Shown: positions 13,501 to 23,178 of the stretch, piece after piece
How positions within the stretch are numbered: the stretch's first letter is position 1
Layout: each line of letters opens with the position of its first letter
Assembly (NCBI RefSeq): GCF_024713945.1
Contig: NC_134682.1
Location: forward strand, 434,001 to 498,000
Source of the DNA: Dermatophagoides farinae
Lineage: Eukaryota > Arthropoda > Arachnida > Sarcoptiformes > Pyroglyphidae
Reading direction: 5' to 3'
DNA: 64,000 nt
Notes under the pieces: model-generated
Seen by the model: the letters and a program-made list of their open reading frames with translations, nothing else
Told to the model about the DNA's origin: nothing
Databases searched by the model: none
Translations under genes and position numbers: made by a program

Positions 13501-15605
13501 CATACTAGAGAAGATTATTAATTTTTCTTTGTTTTTTTTTATTTATTATTAGCTAAATTGAACAAAATCAATGAGTTTACTAACTCTTTAATAACTCAAA
13601 TTACACCACCAAATAGCGTTCAAATGAAACATTCACATTCATTTAGTTCCCCATTGAACGCCTCGACACAATCATTGACTAGTATTTTCGACAGGGTATG
13701 GCATGTGATTGAATTGTATCGAATGGATCCATATCCAGAAGTAGCAAGCTTAGCATCTATCATTTATAATGATATCAGTTCAAAAGCATTCACAAGCAAA
13801 GATAATTGTTCTGATTCATCGGAACCATCATCGCCTACTAATCGTTCGAAATATCTTTCAAATGAATCCCCATTAACTAATTCAATGGAGTATGTTGAAA
13901 AGCCACTTTCAATGAACAATGAACAAATGAAACATCATTCTGGTCGTGTATCTGTATCCGGTTTAACCAGTCCATATCTGCCTCATTCTAGTAATCATGC
14001 ACTATTCATCAATCAATATACAATGAAAAGAAAAATCTTTGGAAAAGATCCTTCGTTGTTGAATGAAAAGAAAGATCATAGATATGCTCCCTCTACAAAT
14101 GGATTATGTGATAATAATAATATACCAGCCAATTCGAGTAAAGAATCGATATCTCCTCAAAATAATTCAATCAGCGAATATCAAGCTTGTCGAAAACCAC
14201 TAATAACGACAGCATTTGTTGATTGGTGCACCAAACAATTTAGTCAACCATGTTCACCTGCCGGTATCTGTTGCTGTGCAAATACGGAGCTCAATTATCA
14301 TGATGAAATTAGTGAATGGCGAATGAATATTATACAAAATTATTATTGTCAAGCTAAAACCAAGCTTCTACATGATGATCTTGTCACAACGAATAAACCA
14401 CGAAAAGAGACGAAAAAAATGATGGCTCATTTAATGAAATTTCATCCATTTGAAAAATATCTAGTTACAGCCGATGATCATAATTTTTCACTTTGGAACT
14501 ATTCAAATTCGAATGCCCCTGTTGTAGCCGCTGATTACTATGACGTACAAACATTTAAAAATGATCAACTTTCTAGTGCCAAAATAACCGATTTGCATAT
14601 AATTAATACTCATGGAAGAGCATTACTTTTGGTCGCCACTGATGATAGTGCTATTCGTGTTTGGCGTAATTTATTTCCATTAACATTTTCTGAAGTATCC
14701 ATGAAAGAATATGAATCATCATCATCTGATGGTCACCGATTATCTGTGCCAAAATTATCATCGGCTTTTTTCATGTTTGAAGATTTACCGTTGCGAACGG
14801 AATCTCGAAAACGATTTGTAATGGCCTATGATGACCAAAAACAAAGAATCATAGCTGGTGGTGATAACAAGACCATTCGAATTTGGGATGCTAATCATGA
14901 AAGTAAAATCCGGGATATTGTCACTGGAAGCGATGTTGTCACGTCAATACAAACTGCTGCTGATTCCAATCATTTTATTTCTGTTGGTTGTGAAGATGGA
15001 GCTGTTCGTGTATTCGATGATCGTGTCATGTCAAACGATGGTCGTGTATTATCGTTTACATCAAAAATGACACCAGTTATTAATGCGAAATTTCAAACAC
15101 ATTCAGATTCTATAAATATGGTCAGTGGACATGCTAATGGTGATATTTGTTGGTATGATAAACGTATTACAACCAAAGCAGTTCGTATTGAATGTACAAA
15201 AAAGCCAATCACTTCGATGGTGTTTCATGATCTAACTGATGTGTTTGCATGGTATGTTTATATAATATAATAACCAAATTTTTTTTAAATTGAAAATTTC
15301 AATTTTCAAAATCATTTCTTTTTTTCCAGTGCCTTTGATTATGAAAATTCTGAAATTCAATACTTTTCATGGGATACATTCAAAGGATTGACGTTAAAAA
15401 CTCGTAATCGATATGTGCAGAATATTTCGTTTCATCCGCTTAAAGTAATTATTTCATATATCGATCCTTTAAAAAGTATTTATTTTTAAAAATTTTTTTC
15501 TTTTACCATTTTCTTTAGGCAAAAATTGCAATAGCCACTTCAGACTCGACAGTTACCATATACAAATCCTCATTGCGTACTCCTTTTATTTATAATTTAT
15601 TGTAA
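10571..15605 (+). CDS. RPTOR: RAPTOR, regulatory-associated protein of mTOR
   Basis: TORC1 scaffold that recruits substrates to TOR kinase at lysosomes. Seven exons (10571-10960, 11127-12401, 12466-13300, 13390-13476, 13553-15251, 15330-15444, 15519-15605) join in frame into about 1,495 residues; human is 1,335. Order: an Asn/His-rich N-terminus (1-120); the caspase-like RNC domain starting at [19 protein letters not shown], with [19 protein letters not shown] and [12 protein letters not shown]-type repeats ([58 protein letters not shown]); a low-complexity linker; and a C-terminal WD40 propeller from about residue 1148 ([49 protein letters not shown]), ending [14 protein letters not shown]. 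Exon 1 ends at ..SKER with a GTATGT donor. Intron 1 carries a MITE. The N-terminal extension has alternative Met codons, so the exact start is less certain than the rest. Confidence 0.93.
10995..11075. mobile_element. 81-bp pogo/Tigger-type MITE in RPTOR intron 1
   Basis: The element starts CAGTAATACC and ends GGTATTACTG. Its 21-bp terminal inverted repeats match at 19 of 21 positions, and it is flanked by TA on both sides (10993-10994 and 11076-11077). A CAGT start, TA target duplication and a TIR of CAGTAATACC followed by CG-rich sequence are typical of pogo-like elements of the Tc1/mariner group. It is too short to encode a transposase, so it is a non-autonomous copy. It lies wholly inside the 166-bp intron 1 and leaves both splice sites intact. 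Confidence 0.75.
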
Positions 15606-15876
15606 ATAACCAAAGTTTCGATTCAAATCTTTGGATGTGTTTGGATCCAAAACATTCATCAAATAATGAATTTGTGCAGCAAATATTTTGTGATATGATC
15701 AAAAACTTGTGTACTAATAATTTGTCTTTATTTTTTTTTATTATTTAAAATTGGAATTTTCAATTTTCCTTTTTACAAAATATTGAAATGTAATAGGAAA
15801 TTCATCGTTATTTTTGTTGCTCAAAATTGCACAATAAAATTGTTTTTATTATTTATACAGACGGAAACATTTGTTA

Positions 15877-16554
15877 TCATCCACGACCTTTAAATCCGGT
15901 GGCCAAAATGTACAATTCAGTCGAATCCATACGGCTAGCTTCTGGTTTAATTTTTCGTACTTTTTGAAATATCAGGTTTAAATCTTCAATTAATTTTTCT
16001 GTTTGATTTCCATTGAAAATTTTTGTTAGAAAATTTCCCTGATCTTTGAGACAAATAGATGCAAATCGTACTGTTGAATAGACCAATTGCAGAATACGTT
16101 CATGATCATAATCATGTTGACCAGTAACATTTGGTGACATATCACTTAATATAAGATCAGTTTTTCGATCATTTAATGCGGATAAAATTCTGGCTTGACT
16201 TATGTGGCTAGTGAAATCGGTTTTTGGTAAACAAATAGCACCAGGTATGGTGGCGAAATCTGCTTTATCCAAAGCAATAACCGCCCCGGTTTTATGGCAT
16301 TCAGGCGGTTTAAGCTTTAAACATTCGACTATAACTTGTGTCCATGATCCTGGTGCTGCACCACATTCTATTACAATCATTCCAGGTTTCAATAATTGAT
16401 ATTGTTTATTCATTTCAATTAATTTAAATGCTGCACGTGAACGATAATTTTGATAACGAGATTGTTTTACAAATGTATCACGAACATGTCGTTGCATCCA
16501 GCTTTGTGATGACAGATGACGTCTTAAAATCAAATGGAACGATTTCATTTTCAT
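15877..16554 (-). CDS. MRM2: Mitochondrial rRNA 2'-O-methyltransferase MRM2 (FtsJ/RrmJ family)
   Basis: SAM-dependent 2'-O-ribose methyltransferase of the large mitochondrial rRNA A-loop. Single-exon gene of 225 residues, close to the 246 of human MRM2. SAM motif I is VIECGAAPGSWTQV (residues 61-74) and the acidic ribose-binding residue is in VIALDKAD. The K-D-K-E catalytic tetrad is visible: K44 (SRAAFKLIE), D138 (LILSDMSPNVTG), K178 (FLTKIF) and E213 (RMDSTELYILATG). The N-terminus MKMKSFHLILRRHLSSQS is basic and hydroxylated with no acidic residue, as expected of a mitochondrial presequence. Residue 3 is a second possible start. The gene is convergent with RPTOR (271 bp between stops) and has an AATAAA on the minus strand near 15849-15844. 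Divergent from LSM6, with a MITE and a tRNA gene between. Confidence 0.92.
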   Translation of the reverse strand: MKMKSFHLILRRHLSSQSWMQRHVRDTFVKQSRYQNYRSRAAFKLIEMNKQYQLLKPGMIVIECGAAPGSWTQVIVECLKLKPPECHKTGAVIALDKADFATIPGAICLPKTDFTSHISQARILSALNDRKTDLILSDMSPNVTGQHDYDHERILQLVYSTVRFASICLKDQGNFLTKIFNGNQTEKLIEDLNLIFQKVRKIKPEASRMDSTELYILATGFKGRG

Positions 16555-16613
16555 TGATTAATTCATGCATGTTTTTCAACTATAGCCACAAACAGCTGAT
16601 TAAACAATTACAC

Positions 16614-16679
16614 CAGTGATTTTCAACCTTTTTTTTGTTGCGGCACACTGCATTGGCGCACAGTGGTTGAGAATCACTG
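16614..16679. mobile_element. 66-bp hAT-type MITE with 8-bp target duplication
   Basis: The ends are CAGTGATTTTCAACC (16614-16628) and, inverted, CAGTGATTCTCAACC (16679-16665): 14 of 15 match. An exact 8-bp direct repeat AATTACAC flanks it at 16606-16613 and 16680-16687. An 8-bp duplication and a CAGTGRTTCTCAACC-type end followed by a T-run and GCGGCACACT are characteristic of hAT (Charlie-like) elements. It is non-autonomous, with no coding capacity. It sits about 60 bp upstream of the MRM2 start codon. Confidence 0.8.
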
Positions 16680-16900
16680 AATTACACAATGCAAAAATGA
16701 TGTTTAAACTGTTAAAAAATCTGTTGATTTTTTCCACACCGACAACTTTTTAAAAATCCCATTTTTCATAGATTGCAAGTTCGTTGATTTATTTTTTAAG
16801 TACAAATCGGAAAAATCTCTAAATTGGTAGCGGCATTGCCAATTTTTTTGCATGTGCCTCTTCTTCAAAAAAAAAGCTGACCGATTTTGGAGAGTGGAAT

Positions 16901-16906
16901 AAAAAA
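16901..16906 (-). terminator. Pol III T6 terminator for tRNA-Ala
   Basis: Six A on the plus strand read as TTTTTT on the minus strand, about 25 nt after the mature tRNA 3' end. This is a plausible RNA polymerase III terminator with a longish trailer. Confidence 0.5.
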
Positions 16907-16930
16907 GAAATAGTCGGCTGTTTGTATGGA

Positions 16931-17040
16931 TGGAGGTGACGGGTATCGATCCCGCTACCTATCGCATACTAGTACAATGCATATGTAAAATTAATATGTA
17001 CATTGCTAAGCGATCGCGCTACCATCTGCGCCACACCCCC
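16931..17040 (-). tRNA. tRNA-Ala(AGC) with a 37-nt intron
   Basis: Reading the minus strand from 17040: acceptor stem GGGGGTG pairs with CACCTCC and ends in discriminator A at 16931. It contains the G3-U70 wobble pair that is the universal alanine identity element. The D-arm is GCGC-AGATGGTA-GCGC. The anticodon stem ATCGC/GCGAT encloses loop TT-AGC-A plus T, with anticodon AGC at 17007-17005. The T-arm is GCGGG-ATCGATA-CCCGT. Between nucleotides 37 and 38 lie 37 extra nt (about 17003-16967), the canonical nuclear tRNA intron position. Without them the tRNA is 73 nt. A-box (TGGCGCAGATGG) and B-box (GGATCGATACC) match pol III promoters. Identification from base pairing is strong; functionality is inferred. 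Confidence 0.9.
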
Positions 17041-17201
17041 AACTTACTAAGCCAACTGCTCACTTGATAGATAGGTCACCTGTTTAGGCGAATCTTGAAT
17101 TGAAATTTGATTTGTAACGTATTTTAATGATGAACCAAGTAAACACGTTTTTATTTGTGATCCTCCAGCATAATTAATCCTCGATCAAAATACAAAAAAA
17201 A

Positions 17202-17566
17202 ATGAGTAGCCGAAAACAAACACCAAATGATTTCCTCAAACAAATCATTGGACGTCCAGTGGTTGTCAAACTGAATTCTGGAGTCGATTATCGTGGTAAT
17301 TTATTTTTTTGAATTTTATTTATATCACCATCATTAATGGATGTTTCTATTACAGGCGTTTTAGCTTGTCTGGATGGTTATTTAAATATAGCATTAGAAC
17401 AGACTGAAGAATATGTAAATGGACAATTGAAACAAAAATATGGTGATGCATTCATACGTGGTAATAATGGTTGGTTTTTTATTGATTGTTTTTAATTAAT
17501 AATATATCTAATTAGTAAATGTTTACATAAGTATTCTACATTAGTGCACAAAAACGAAAATATTAA
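17202..17566 (+). CDS. LSM6: U6 snRNA-associated Sm-like protein LSM6
   Basis: Subunit of the heptameric LSM2-8 ring that binds the U6 snRNA 3' end in the nucleus and of the LSM1-7 ring in mRNA decay. Three exons (17202-17295, 17356-17469, 17532-17566) give 80 residues, the usual length. The sequence is almost identical to animal LSM6: Sm1 motif FLKQIIGRPVVVKLNSGVDYRGVLACLDGY, then NIALEQTEEYVNGQLKQKYGD and Sm2 motif AFIRGNNV. The last exon is easy to miss. Taking the acceptor at 17530-17531 gives FYISAQKRKY and a stop, which aligns with the conserved C-terminus. A naive reading from a later AG gives a non-homologous tail. The second intron donor is GTTGGT, weaker than the norm. The stop lies 12 bp from the LARS2 stop on the other strand. 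Confidence 0.93.
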
Positions 17567-17578
17567 TGAATCACATCA

Positions 17579-20227
17579 TCAAGCATCAACAAACTCATCA
17601 CGAATCGGTGGTATATCAATGGATTGATTTTTCAATCGTATTACTATTGAACAATTTTTCACAATCTCAATCCATTCAATATGTTCATCAATTGATTTGA
17701 ATAAATTTCGAATTTCATTCACAGACCATGATTGTAATAATTTCAATGGTATTTTGATACGTTTTTTCTCTTCTTCACGACCATTTTCGTTACGACAAGT
17801 GAAACGAACAATGTACATAAAATTCGAATCAATTATTTTTGGCCATTTTTGTTCGACAACATTTTTGCTATAATCGAATCCATACGATTTGGAATATTCA
17901 TTCGCTTTCAATTGACTTGTAAATGCTTGCCAACATTCGGAAGCAAAACATGGTACAAATGGTGATAACATTATGATCAATGATGCTAATGCACGTTCAT
18001 ATTCTTTTGTATGGACAATATCGTTTCGAATATTGGCTCGTAATAGATTGATCAATTTATGTATCGTTGATGTACCATTTCGAATTTGATAACTTGAACA
18101 TATCGAATATAAAACATTGAAAATATGATGATCAGTTTGCTTACTGAAATCTTTTATGATTTCATCATATTTTCCTGCATCCAATGGCTTGGTTTTTAAT
18201 TGACCACATTTGACGGCCAAATATTCTTCAATGGTCAATAGTATTCGATGAAAGAATACAAAAGTTGGACCAAATTCTTTCTCTTCACTATCCCAAAGTC
18301 GTTCGGATTCAGGATTTCCAACCGAAAGTATAGTCCATCTGACTGCATCCGAACTGTATTGTTGTACCAGTAAATCAGGATCAATTCCGGTGCCTTTTGA
18401 TTTGGACATTTTTTCAAACGTAACTTCCACATCTTTTCGATCTTCAGCTTCCATTGCAGTGATGTATTTTCCATTCAATTTATATGTACGTGCCTTTACA
18501 ATGGCCTGCATGAGTAACGTATGAAATGGTTCACGAAATTCCAGATATCCTTTTGATTGAAGAAAATGTGTGATAAAACGAGCATAGAACAAATGTAATG
18601 CTGAATGTTCTTTGCCACCGATATAACAATCAACAGGTCTCAAACGAATTTTATCAAAAGGTTTTCGGTCACTAGGTTCGGTAAAATATCGTAAAAAATA
18701 CCATGATGAATCAAAAAATGTATCACATGTATCGGTTTCACGTATCGCATCAGTTTTACATTTTGGACATTCAACACTAAGCCAATCATTGGGTGCAAAA
18801 TTTTTCAATGGACTAGAAATATCTGTGCTTGTAAAACTGGATATTTTCGAATAATCAATGTGAGGCAATTGTATTGGCAAGTCTTGATCATCAACAGGAA
18901 CTGGACCACAATTCTTGCAATGAACAATTGGAATCGGTGTTCCCCAGAAACGTTGACGTGAAATTAACCAATCTCGATATGAACGTGAAGTATAATATCC
19001 ACCAAGTCCCAGTGAACTAGCTCGATTCAATACTTCTGATCGTTTTGTTTCATCTGGATGCGTTTCTCTTGCCGTAAACAATGTTGCTTGTGTTGATGGT
19101 GGAAAATTTTCATCATCAATCAATCTGATATCAATCTTTTCATTGGATTTAAGAAAAGGATTTCTAATTTGTCCTACAATTTCACCAGGTTTTTTACCAT
19201 ATGAAAGCCAATGTTGTTTCGAAATTCCAATGAAAGCTTTCGGCGTACAAAATAATTCTGGATATGGTGTGAATATTTGTAAAATATTATCCAAACCGGA
19301 TTTATCATTTTCGCTCATAGTCAAATAGAATAAATAACCATTTGGTTTTTGTATCCACCATCTTTGATGAGCTAGAATAAAACTCCAATGACCAGTATCG
19401 ATAATATCATCACCTGCATATAAATCTTCGGCAAAGGCATTCGTTTTAATGAACCATTGTTTATGGAATCGTTTCTCTACAATAGCACCACTTCGCCAGC
19501 TTTTACCATCGGAATCAACTTGTTCATCTGCCAATACTGTACAATCGATTGGATCCCAATTTACTTGACTAATTCCTTGATATGCTAGGCCAGATTTGAA
19601 TAGTTCCAAAAAAAGCCATTGTGTCCAACGATAATACGAAGGATCCGATGTACTTTCACGCCAATGAAAATGATAACCAAGATTGTTTAGTTGACTTTTC
19701 ATTTGTTTCATATTCGAATTGGTCCAAACAAATGGATCCTGATTGTTGATTCTAGCAGCATTTTCAGCTGGTAATCCAAATGAATCAAACCCCATAGGAT
19801 TCACAACATTTTCGCCACATAAAAAACTGGTTTTAAAAAGCAAATCTGCCGTTGTATAGATTCGAGTATGGCCTGATTTTTATGAAATTATCATAATGGA
19901 TCAATTATCTTTCAACGAAAAAAAAAACAAATCCCAATTGTAATACCTAAATGCAGCTGTCCACTTGGATATGGAAACATTGACAATACATATTTTGTGT
20001 CGGGAAGTTGTTTGTTGTTTCGAAACAACATTATTCCAATATCCATCGACTTTATTTTTCCATTTGTTTTCAATATCTCTCAACACCGCTGGTACATATG
20101 AATAATCGAATTTACTTTTAAATTTATTTGGTTCACTAAAGATTGTTGTGATGGTGGCACATGATCGGTATGGTGCAATCAATTTTATTCGAAATGTTAA
20201 TGGTCCAAGTAATGAGATAATCATCAT
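17579..20227 (-). CDS. LARS2: Mitochondrial leucyl-tRNA synthetase, with an apparent frameshift near the N-terminus
   Basis: Class I synthetase that charges mitochondrial tRNA-Leu. Two exons (20227-19947, 19872-17579). The HIGH motif is split by the intron as HLG/HTRIYTTAD, after SMFPYPSGQ. Further landmarks are NPMGFDSFGLPAENAA, RDWLISRQRFWGTPIPIVHC with CKNC and CPKC pairs, TFFDSSWYFLRYF, YIGGKEHSALHLFYARF, and KMSKS in FEKMSKSKGTGIDPDLLV. The CP1 editing region is short and degenerate, as in other mitochondrial LeuRS. Exon 1 starts MMIISLLGPLTFRIKLIAP, a plausible presequence, and reads LRDIENKWKNK in one frame, but LPDTKYVLSMFPYPSG is in the +1 frame. Both frames are open over about 20,007-20,100, so one extra base is implied, for example in the TTT at 20011-20013. 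Sequence error or a recent mutation is possible. Confidence 0.9.
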
Positions 20228-20506
20228 AGTGAAAAGAATGATTTTTTTTATTAAAAAATCAATTGTAAATCACATGTGAAATATACAGATTTTTATTTTT
20301 GTAAACCATGTGACCATTTTTATATATGATGATGATCGTTTCATAGATACCGTGATACCGGCAGGCATACTCGCACATTGTATATTTGCTTTGTTGTTTT
20401 TAGATAGTGAAAAATTCAAGAATCATTGGAATTGTCATAATAAATTCCACAATTTGAATTTGATACGATCATTATTCTTCGTCGTCTTAGACATTCTTAC
20501 GATGAA
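20228..20506. promoter_or_regulatory. LARS2-TAF6L divergent promoter region
   Basis: Only 279 bp separate the start codons of two divergent genes, so their promoters must overlap or be shared. I see no clear TATA box at a fixed distance from either start; the stretch is AT-rich with no GC island. Confidence 0.45.
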
Positions 20507-23049
20507 ATGCTGAATATGATCAACAGTGATGCTGAAATGGTAGATGGAATGGCGGTCGTTGATAACGTCGTTTCAAATATGTCTATAAAAAATGAACCCG
20601 AAGATTTTAATGGTTTCAATAGTGATAGCCATTCTCATCTTATTGAAGAAGAATCATTGGATGATGGTGGTGGTTCTAGTACTAATGCTTCCGATGCTTC
20701 CAGTTTGACCAATGCATCTTCTGATTTAGATGAACAAAGTTCTTGTTCTGATGATACAGTTGATGACGATAATGATGATGAAAAATCTTCAAATGATTCT
20801 GATAGTTCAGAAATATTAGCCGCTGTTGATCAAGATTCTTCTGAAATTTCTTCAGTTGTTTTTCCACTTGAAACCATACAAATAATCTCTGAACAAAATG
20901 AAATTCAACAAGAATTAACAGAAGATGCAGCTTTATTAATTTCTGAAGATGTAAGCTACAGGATACGTGAATTGATACATTGTTCATCACAATTTATGAG
21001 GCATTCATTTTGTACAAAATTGTCTGCCAAAAATGTTTTTCAAGCAATGCAAGAACTTGATTGTGATCTGATTTTCGGTCATAACAACACTATATCATCA
21101 AATAATAATAACAATAATGATGATAATGAAACGATAGACCATGAAAATTATTTTATACAAGTGCCATCGGCTGAAATTTTCATTGCAAAACATAATATAG
21201 TTGATCTCAAAATGGAAACTATGAAAATACTGAAGAAAATTAACACCACCACTAAAAAAGAAGAAAATGGAGGAAATAAACTGATGCGCGCTTTCGATAT
21301 TGATTGGTTTAGCCTTACGAATCCTATCTGTGATAATATCTACTATTTAAGTGGAAAATCTAATCTAATCGACAATTATTTTCAAAAACTTACTGAATTA
21401 TTGTTAAACAATTCGAAAATATCATCAATGAAAGAACAAAATCGTTGTCTAAAAGTATTCCTAAATGATCTGTCGAAAAATCGTTCAGTCAAATCATTGT
21501 TATGTCCATTATTCTATTTCATACGTAATACAATTATTTCATGGGAAAAACTTTCACCATCCAATGATGATGATGAAATTGATTTAATCCGTTTCAATCA
21601 AACGAGATTAAAATCAATATCAAGACTATTGACTGTACTTGGTTCAATGATACGAAATGATGAATTTGTTGATTTAACATTTGATTCGAAAATTTTTGAA
21701 GATTTCGCCGAAACAATTATGATGTTTTGTTTTGAATCCAACTCGTTGAATGTTTCCTGTACGCTTGTTAGCTATTTCCAATTATATCCTCTAGTATTAC
21801 AGATACGATCCTATTCTTCATATTTGTTTACACAATTATTATACAAATTTTCCATACCATTCACCGATATTCAACATCGTCTGATGAAAATTTTGTGTTC
21901 AAAAATCCGAAATCGTGCACAAATTTCAATCGATAATAATGATAATCTTCTTCGTTTGAACATATCATCTATAGACTTTGCCATATTGAATCTGTTTCAT
22001 TTTCTTGGTTTCGATATGTGTATACGTTATCTACTGCCATTATTGACTGATGAACAATCATTTTTCTATTGTTATTTTCACTACGATGAACAACATGATG
22101 AACAATGTAAAGAAATTCTAATTTGTCAACATACAAGAAATCTAGTATTATGCAGAATACTTATGGTTGTAAAATTAATCCTAAAAGGTTTAATTTTATT
22201 AATGACTCAAAAACCGGATGATTTAGTTATCGTCGAACAAAGTGATTCAATTTATAAATTTTTTGCAGAATTTTTCGGTGATTCTTTATATGGTTCATTG
22301 GTTCCTGTGATTGAAACGCTGAAATTGAATGGAAATTTTGAAATTTGGCTAAAAAATTGGCGTAAATTGGTTCCCAACAATAGAAAACAAAAACACAAAC
22401 AAAAAGAATATCATCATTCAATTACATCGGCCATTGAGCGACAAAATTCAGAAAAATCACCAAATAAATCACATAAAAAGAAAGGTACTGGTTTACTTGA
22501 ATCAATGCTCTCAACCGATACGACAAAAATGCCAAAAAATGAATCACTTTCAATGTTCACTGATTCATTGCTGGATTCATCACATAAACAATATGAAAAA
22601 GTATTCCTTTATCAACAAGATTTTGATGATTCGTCGGATGTACAATCAGAACATCCATCCAAATGTTTGATTGTATTTGATGGTCATAGATTACCACCGA
22701 AAAATACCACTGATGATGAAGATGGTAAGAATGAGAATTGAATGAATAAATGAATAGTTGAATAATTTTTTTTTTGTTTGTTTGTTTGTTTCTTTGTATA
22801 GATGGTGCACCGAAAAAAGTTAAAATACATTCAACAACAATACCATATAAAAATTCTGAATGGTATAATCAAAGTGTTAATTATCGATTCAAAACACGAC
22901 AAACATATCATCGATTCATCGTTAGCAATATTAATCAAAATAATACAAGCCAGAAAATTCGTTTCGATCCAAATCGACATAGCAGATTTCATTATCATCG
23001 ACTTAATCATCATACACGAATTTGTTCAAGCCTTTACACTCATCTTTAA
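20507..23049 (+). CDS. TAF6L: TAF6-like histone-fold protein (SAGA subunit TAF6L)
   Basis: TAF6L (PAF65-alpha) is a histone-fold and HEAT-repeat scaffold of the SAGA acetyltransferase complex. Two exons (20507-22724, 22802-23049) give about 820 residues. The histone fold lies at about 122-192: FPLETIQIISEQN, then AALLISEDVSYRIRELIHCS, SQFMRHSFCTKLSAKNVFQA. The following region matches TAF6L (DNYFQKLTELLL, LNDLSKNRSVKSLLCPLFYF), and IYKFFAEFFGDSLYGSL corresponds to the human AFFGDSL segment. The C-terminal exon ends with YRFKTRQTYHRFIVSN, like the TAF6L tail, which argues for TAF6L over TAF6. Unusual is a 120-residue acidic Ser/Asp-rich N-terminal extension before the histone fold, absent in vertebrates. 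Start is the first Met in frame; later Met residues (4, 11, 15) are alternatives. Confidence 0.82.
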
Positions 23050-23178
23050 CATACAATTTCAATGTCATCATTGCTTTTTTTTTGCTTACTATTTGTTTTG
23101 TAAATTGATTGGTAAAATAAATTTTTGTTTTATTTTATTGTTAACAATTGTTTTTGATTTTAAACAATCGATGATTTT

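Larger units (their letters stand above)
16555..17201. other. MRM2-LSM6 divergent spacer with MITE and tRNA
   Basis: This 647-bp spacer holds the hAT-type MITE at 16614-16679 and the tRNA-Ala gene at 16931-17040. Otherwise I see only AT-rich sequence. The stretch from about 17041 to 17201 must contain the LSM6 promoter and leader. Confidence 0.6.

Noticed and set aside
17542-17640. LSM6 third exon starting at the AG at 17543-17544
   Set aside because: Gives a non-homologous tail, whereas the acceptor at 17530-17531 recovers the conserved YISAQKR C-terminus and an 80-residue protein.
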